Positions 60,701 through 64,000 of a stretch of 64,000 nt of DNA are shown here, piece after piece (the first letter of the stretch is position 1; every line of letters begins with the position of its first letter). A program made the position numbers and the translations under genes. The stretch covers positions 55,407,658-55,471,657 of the forward strand of contig NC_080583.1 of NCBI RefSeq assembly GCF_029962835.1, written 5' to 3'. This DNA comes from Magnolia sinica (lineage: Eukaryota; Streptophyta; Magnoliopsida; Magnoliales; Magnoliaceae). The notes beneath the pieces were generated by a model. The model was given only the letters and a program-made list of their open reading frames with translations. It was not told where the DNA came from and searched no databases.

Positions 60701-61845
60701 GAAGTCGCCCCACATGAGCGCTCGGTACGCGCAGGATTGTTGCATGTTTGGTAGGGTGATTCATGCACTTGCATTTGTGTGATCATAATTATTGTATGTC
60801 CTAGCAACATCAGGGCCATAGCCTCCACAGACTCATCGTGAGTGGCTGGGTTGGATACCGGAAATGTTTGGTTCTAGCATACGGGCGCTGTGGATGTTCC
60901 TGGGTGAAAATTCCTAAACCCGATGGTACCAGGGGATGACTCCAACGTCGAGATCGAGTGGATATATGAGCGCACGAGGGCCGAATACCAGGAGGCCGCA
61001 TCTCCCACTGTGTCGTGGTCGGTTGGAAAGGAGTGTGGCCTTACTCGCCCGAGGGTAGGGGGCAATACTAGGCTAAGTTTGACCAGCTCGCGAATGGGTC
61101 CGCTATCGACATGCCGGATAGGTATTGGCAGACTATTGGCCAGGCGGATAGTGAGGTTTCTTACGCTCACTTGGACTGTGCGGCTAGGAGAGCGACAGTG
61201 CCATTTGGAGTGTATTGAACCCTGGTGATTATCCAGAATGAGAACTGTACTGATACATGATGAGGATTGGCATGCTTGAGTTGCATCTCGCATCGCATGG
61301 CTGTGTTATGGCCGATAGCATTCATATCTTGCACCGCATAGCCTTGGTACGGCTGATTGCATTCATGTACTCATCACCATGATTCCGCATTACTCTTACC
61401 TTACATTTTGAGCACACTTATATTGCGCACATACTTACACCACTCTCTAAGCTTTCTATAAGCTTATGCACGATTGATGCATGCAGGTGACGCCAGGACG
61501 CAGTCGCAGCCATAGTCTCGCCATAGTTGGAGCGTGCAGCCGAGCTTCTGGAGTTTTGTTTCTTTTGTTACATTGTATCTTCCCTTTCAGACGCATTGTA
61601 CTTAAAAGTTTTTTATCATAGTGGATTTTATGGTGGTGTGCTTGTGCTTATTGTTTGTGGGTTATGCTTTTGTTATGCTCATTATGAATCAGACTGATGA
61701 TTTGAAACCCTCCTTATAGTATTCCAGGATCGAAACCTGGTGAATGGGTGCCGGGATCCGAGAATGGGGTTTTACGGAGGCTGTCGGCGCCGGATTCGGC
61801 GATCGGGAATTTTGTGAGCCCGGTTTCCGAGTTCGAGGCGTGACA
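57797..61845 (+). mobile_element. Solo LTR (4,049 bp) of the chromovirus family, perfect TSD
   Basis: It starts TGTAAGACCCGTGTCC and ends TTCGAGGCGTGACA. The TSD CATGG is at 57792-57796 and 61846-61850. It parallels the 3' LTR at 21768-25982 in inverse orientation, e.g. GGCTGTCGGCGCCGGATT near the end, AGCTTATGCACGATTGATGC at 61461, and the AATGTTGGTTAAATGTCCGC theme at 60467. Internal DNA is absent, as expected after LTR-LTR recombination. The interior holds GTGGGCCCCAC-rich MITE-like DNA (58500-60150), an AT-rich stretch at 58760-58860 and 35-bp repeats. Confidence 0.88.
59945..60085 (+). repeat. 35-bp tandem repeat, about four units
   Basis: Unit on the theme GGGCCCTAAGTTGGGTGGAA AATAAACATTATGTT, repeated with small changes inside the solo LTR. 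Confidence 0.8.
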
Positions 61846-62014
61846 CATGGAGGAGCTTAAAGAGATTTTCTTTTATTTATTTTTGTTTCTTTACCATTTT
61901 TTAAATAAGTGTAATGAACATTTAGTATGACAACATTACAATGACATGTGTTTGAAGATAATCTTAAATAGTCGGAACATGGACATTTTTCTTTAAATAA
62001 ATGTTTAATTATTA

Positions 62015-62164
62015 AATTTTTGGATTGTTATATTTTATTAATGAAGTTATTTTGTCAATATATGTGTGGAATATGAAATGTAAACATATAAAACATAAGT
62101 CATGCCTGCAGGTACAGAATCGGGGTCGAATATACCCAGGTGCCAGATTTCGGGGCGTGACAAA
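62015..62164. other. Spacer (150 bp) of the large inverted repeat, with LTR terminus
   Basis: Unpaired centre between the two arms. It contains the last part of the 2.2-kb LTR, ending GGGGCGTGACA at 62162. Confidence 0.75.
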
Positions 62165-63309
62165 TAATAATTAAACATTTATTTAAAGAAAAATGTCCAT
62201 GTTCCGACTATTCAAGATTATCATCAAACACATGTCATCGTAATGTTATCATACTAAATGTTCATTACACTTATTTAAAAAATGGTAAAGAAACAAAAAT
62301 AAATAAAAGAAATCTCTTTAAGCTCCTCCATGTGATCCCGATCTTGAAATTTTAAAATCCCAACAGGGTAAGCTGCGAAGCCTAGTGAGTAATCTCAACA
62401 CAGGTTTTAAAATAATCTCATGTAATATGAATAAAATTGTATAAAAATACAATACATATTTGGGCAAAACAACAAATGAGGAGATTTAATAAACAAAATG
62501 TTTCAATGTAAATTCAAAGAAAAATGGATGAATGAAATCAACATATGTTATACTCCATAATAACATGTGCGGTTTATTCTTTTTAACACCAGGGCCAGTT
62601 TACACCGGTTGGCCAACACCCACGCCAATACAATACCTAGCCTGACAATGGGAACCTCTTGCATGATATGCTCACCCATCCAAAAGGGACTTAGTGAGGG
62701 ACCCATTTGTATGTTAGCTGGTCAAACTACTATCCTACCGAACCTGGCAGTGGGAACCTTTTGCAATCCTGACATGCTCACCCACTCAAAGGGTACGGTA
62801 GATGTTCCAAAAGGTACCAATTGGGTTTCTGAGACTTTCAACCCAAAGGTCTTGATCGCCCCACCTATTTACGCTTTAGGGATTTTCAACCCAGAGGACT
62901 TGATCGCCTCACCTATTTTCTGGTGTTTCATAACTATTTTAATAATGCATGATTTTAATATTGCATAAATTAAATATTTCTAAAGAGATTTAATGACTCC
63001 TATTGATCAATTCATAATACGAGATGTGCACAATTTATTAAATTTAAAACAAAATTGTTAATCAATGTAAATTGCATATACATGATTAAAGTTCTACAAA
63101 AAATAAATAAATAAAAATAAAAATAAATAAACATGCAATATAATTTATTTGATTTAAGAATCCAAAATTTATAAAGTCAAGCTTTTTGCAATAATATCAT
63201 GTTAATTAAAATAAAGACAACCAAACGAAAAAAAATTAAAATGACATGTTTAAAACTATAGTAAGCAATTAAAACAAATAATAAAAATTAAACAAACAAC
63301 AATACATAT
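62165..63309 (-). repeat. Right arm of the large inverted repeat (1,145 bp)
   Basis: Inverse copy of the LTR's 3' half. It keeps the undisturbed target CCATG at 62328-62332 where the left arm has the solo LTR, so it records the pre-insertion state. It ends at 63309, where 21-bp repeats begin. Confidence 0.85.
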
Positions 63310-63656
63310 CAGCCCCACTCATTTTCATGTTTGCCCAGCTCATTTTCATGCTTGCCCTGTTGAATTTCATGCTTGCCCCGCTCATTTTCATGCTTACCCC
63401 GCTGAATTCCATGCTTGCCCCACTCATTTTCATGCTTGCCCCGCTCATTTTCAAAGAGCTTCAAACAATTTATCGAGAAAATGAGTGGGGCAAGCATGAA
63501 AATGAGCGGGGCAAACATGAAATTCAACCGAGCAAACATTAAATTGAGCGGGGTAAACTAGAAATTCAGCGGGGCAAACATAAAATTCAGCGGGGTAAAC
63601 TAGAAATTGAGCGGGGGAAACTGAAATTTGAGCGGGGCAAATACGAAATTGAATGA
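63310..63656. repeat. 21-bp repeat array with an internal inversion
   Basis: 63310-63450 carries about seven units in the CTCATTTTCATGCTTGCCCC orientation. After a 26-bp unique joint (AAAGAGCTTCAAACAATTTA and on) the array runs in the opposite orientation to about 63656, with unit variants CATGAAATTCAGCGGGGCAA. The two halves can pair as a hairpin. Confidence 0.88.
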
Positions 63657-63830
63657 TATATCGAGATTTAAACATCGATATTATCGGGACATACTCGATA
63701 TATCGAGAAATTACTGAAATTTCAGTGTTGGATGCTGAACATTTCAAAGGCAAAGTCGATATTATCGAGCAACACTTGATATATCGAAGACTAAAACTCG
63801 ATATTATCAAGACACTCTCGATATATGTCG
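63657..63830. repeat. Cluster of CGATATATCGA / CGATATTATCG motifs
   Basis: TCGATATATCGAG- and TCGATATTATCGAG-like words occur at about 63656, 63678, 63699, 63757, 63778, 63799 and 63818, at intervals of roughly 20-21 bp or multiples. The words are near-palindromes. It directly continues the 21-bp array. Confidence 0.7.
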
Positions 63831-64000
63831 ATGCTTGTATTTTAAACCAAGCTTACCTAGCTAAAGTGATTATGTAACTTTAAGTAAAAAAGTTACTTCT
63901 AATTGATCTTAAAACAAGCTTACCGAACTTACTTATCTCGAATATGCTACTTATCTACTACTGTAGGCATACAAAGTAACAATTTCATTAGAAGTGAAAG
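63831..64000. other. Window end, nothing recognised
   Basis: No coding or repeat signal in the last 170 bp. Confidence 0.4.

Larger units (their letters stand above)
56823..62014 (+). repeat. Left arm of a large inverted repeat (1,138 bp, interrupted)
   Basis: Consists of 56823-57796 and 61851-62014, separated by the solo LTR and one TSD copy. It pairs with 62165-63309. Matching blocks include ATATGTATTGTTGTTTGTTT, GCAAAAAGCTTGACTTTATA, CACATCTCGTATTATGAATT and AGGAGCTTAAAGAGATTT. Confidence 0.85.
55863..62162 (+). repeat. 2.2-kb LTR split by a 4.05-kb solo LTR
   Basis: It starts TGTAATAACCC and ends TTTCGGGGCGTGACA; without the nested LTR and its TSD it is about 2,246 bp. LTR features: a (TCCA)n stretch at 56030-56095, a TATA box (GGTATAAAAGGG, 56449-56460), a long GA-rich tract (56510-56710) downstream of it, and the block ACTCACTAGGCTTCGCAGCTT (57734-57754) often seen near the end of plant Ty3/gypsy LTRs. 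No TSD is found at its ends. Immediately after it comes an inverted copy of its own 3' half. Confidence 0.65.

Overview
This window is repeat-rich nuclear DNA from a flowering plant. The evidence is spliceosomal introns, a BAHD acyltransferase exon, plant-type Ty3/gypsy, Ty1/copia, RTE, hAT and Tourist elements, and TATA-bearing LTRs. A short palindromic element with GTGGGCCCCAC-rich ends recurs throughout and resembles repeats I associate with magnoliids; that placement is an inference. Only one gene looks complete. Most of the rest is transposable elements in several layers, and much of the structure can be resolved to the base from target-site duplications (TSDs).

Layout. 1-5936: 3' part of a decayed Ty3/gypsy element of the Tat type (RNase H and integrase on +), followed by the antisense ORF typical of that lineage, with two recognisable introns, and an LTR. 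5937-9270: an L1 fragment, an intact 527-bp palindromic MITE with an 11-bp TSD, and a decayed copy of it. 9271-43710 (minus): a six-exon gene for a 356-residue arginine/serine-rich nuclear protein. Its exons are tiny except the first, and intron 1 is 24.6 kb. Intron 3 holds an RTE LINE with a 226-bp hAT MITE inside it and a probable solo LTR. Intron 2 holds a copia remnant.

Intron 1 holds a three-level nest: an RTE fragment, split by a hAT element (19660-34617, perfect 8-bp TSD), whose transposase gene is split by a Tekay/Del-like chromovirus (21768-31746). Next to the nest is a second Ty3/gypsy element with both LTRs (35593-42585) that has lost its integrase. These elements make up about 89% of the intron.

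43711-46470: promoter region and a cluster of palindromic MITEs, one split by a Tourist element whose removal restores the host exactly. 46471-53100: two decayed Ty1/copia elements. 53212-54117: the open second exon of a BAHD acyltransferase with no first exon in view. 54383-63830: arrays of a 21-bp repeat on both strands, a 2.2-kb LTR followed directly by an inverted copy of its own 3' half (arms about 1.14 kb), and a 4.05-kb solo LTR of the intron-1 chromovirus family inserted in one arm (perfect 5-bp TSD, with the empty site preserved in the other arm).

No RNA genes, CRISPR arrays or bacterial-type systems were seen. The most unusual signals are two places where an LTR is fused to an inverted piece of itself, the 21-bp repeat arrays, and a gene kept open across a 24.6-kb transposon-filled intron.
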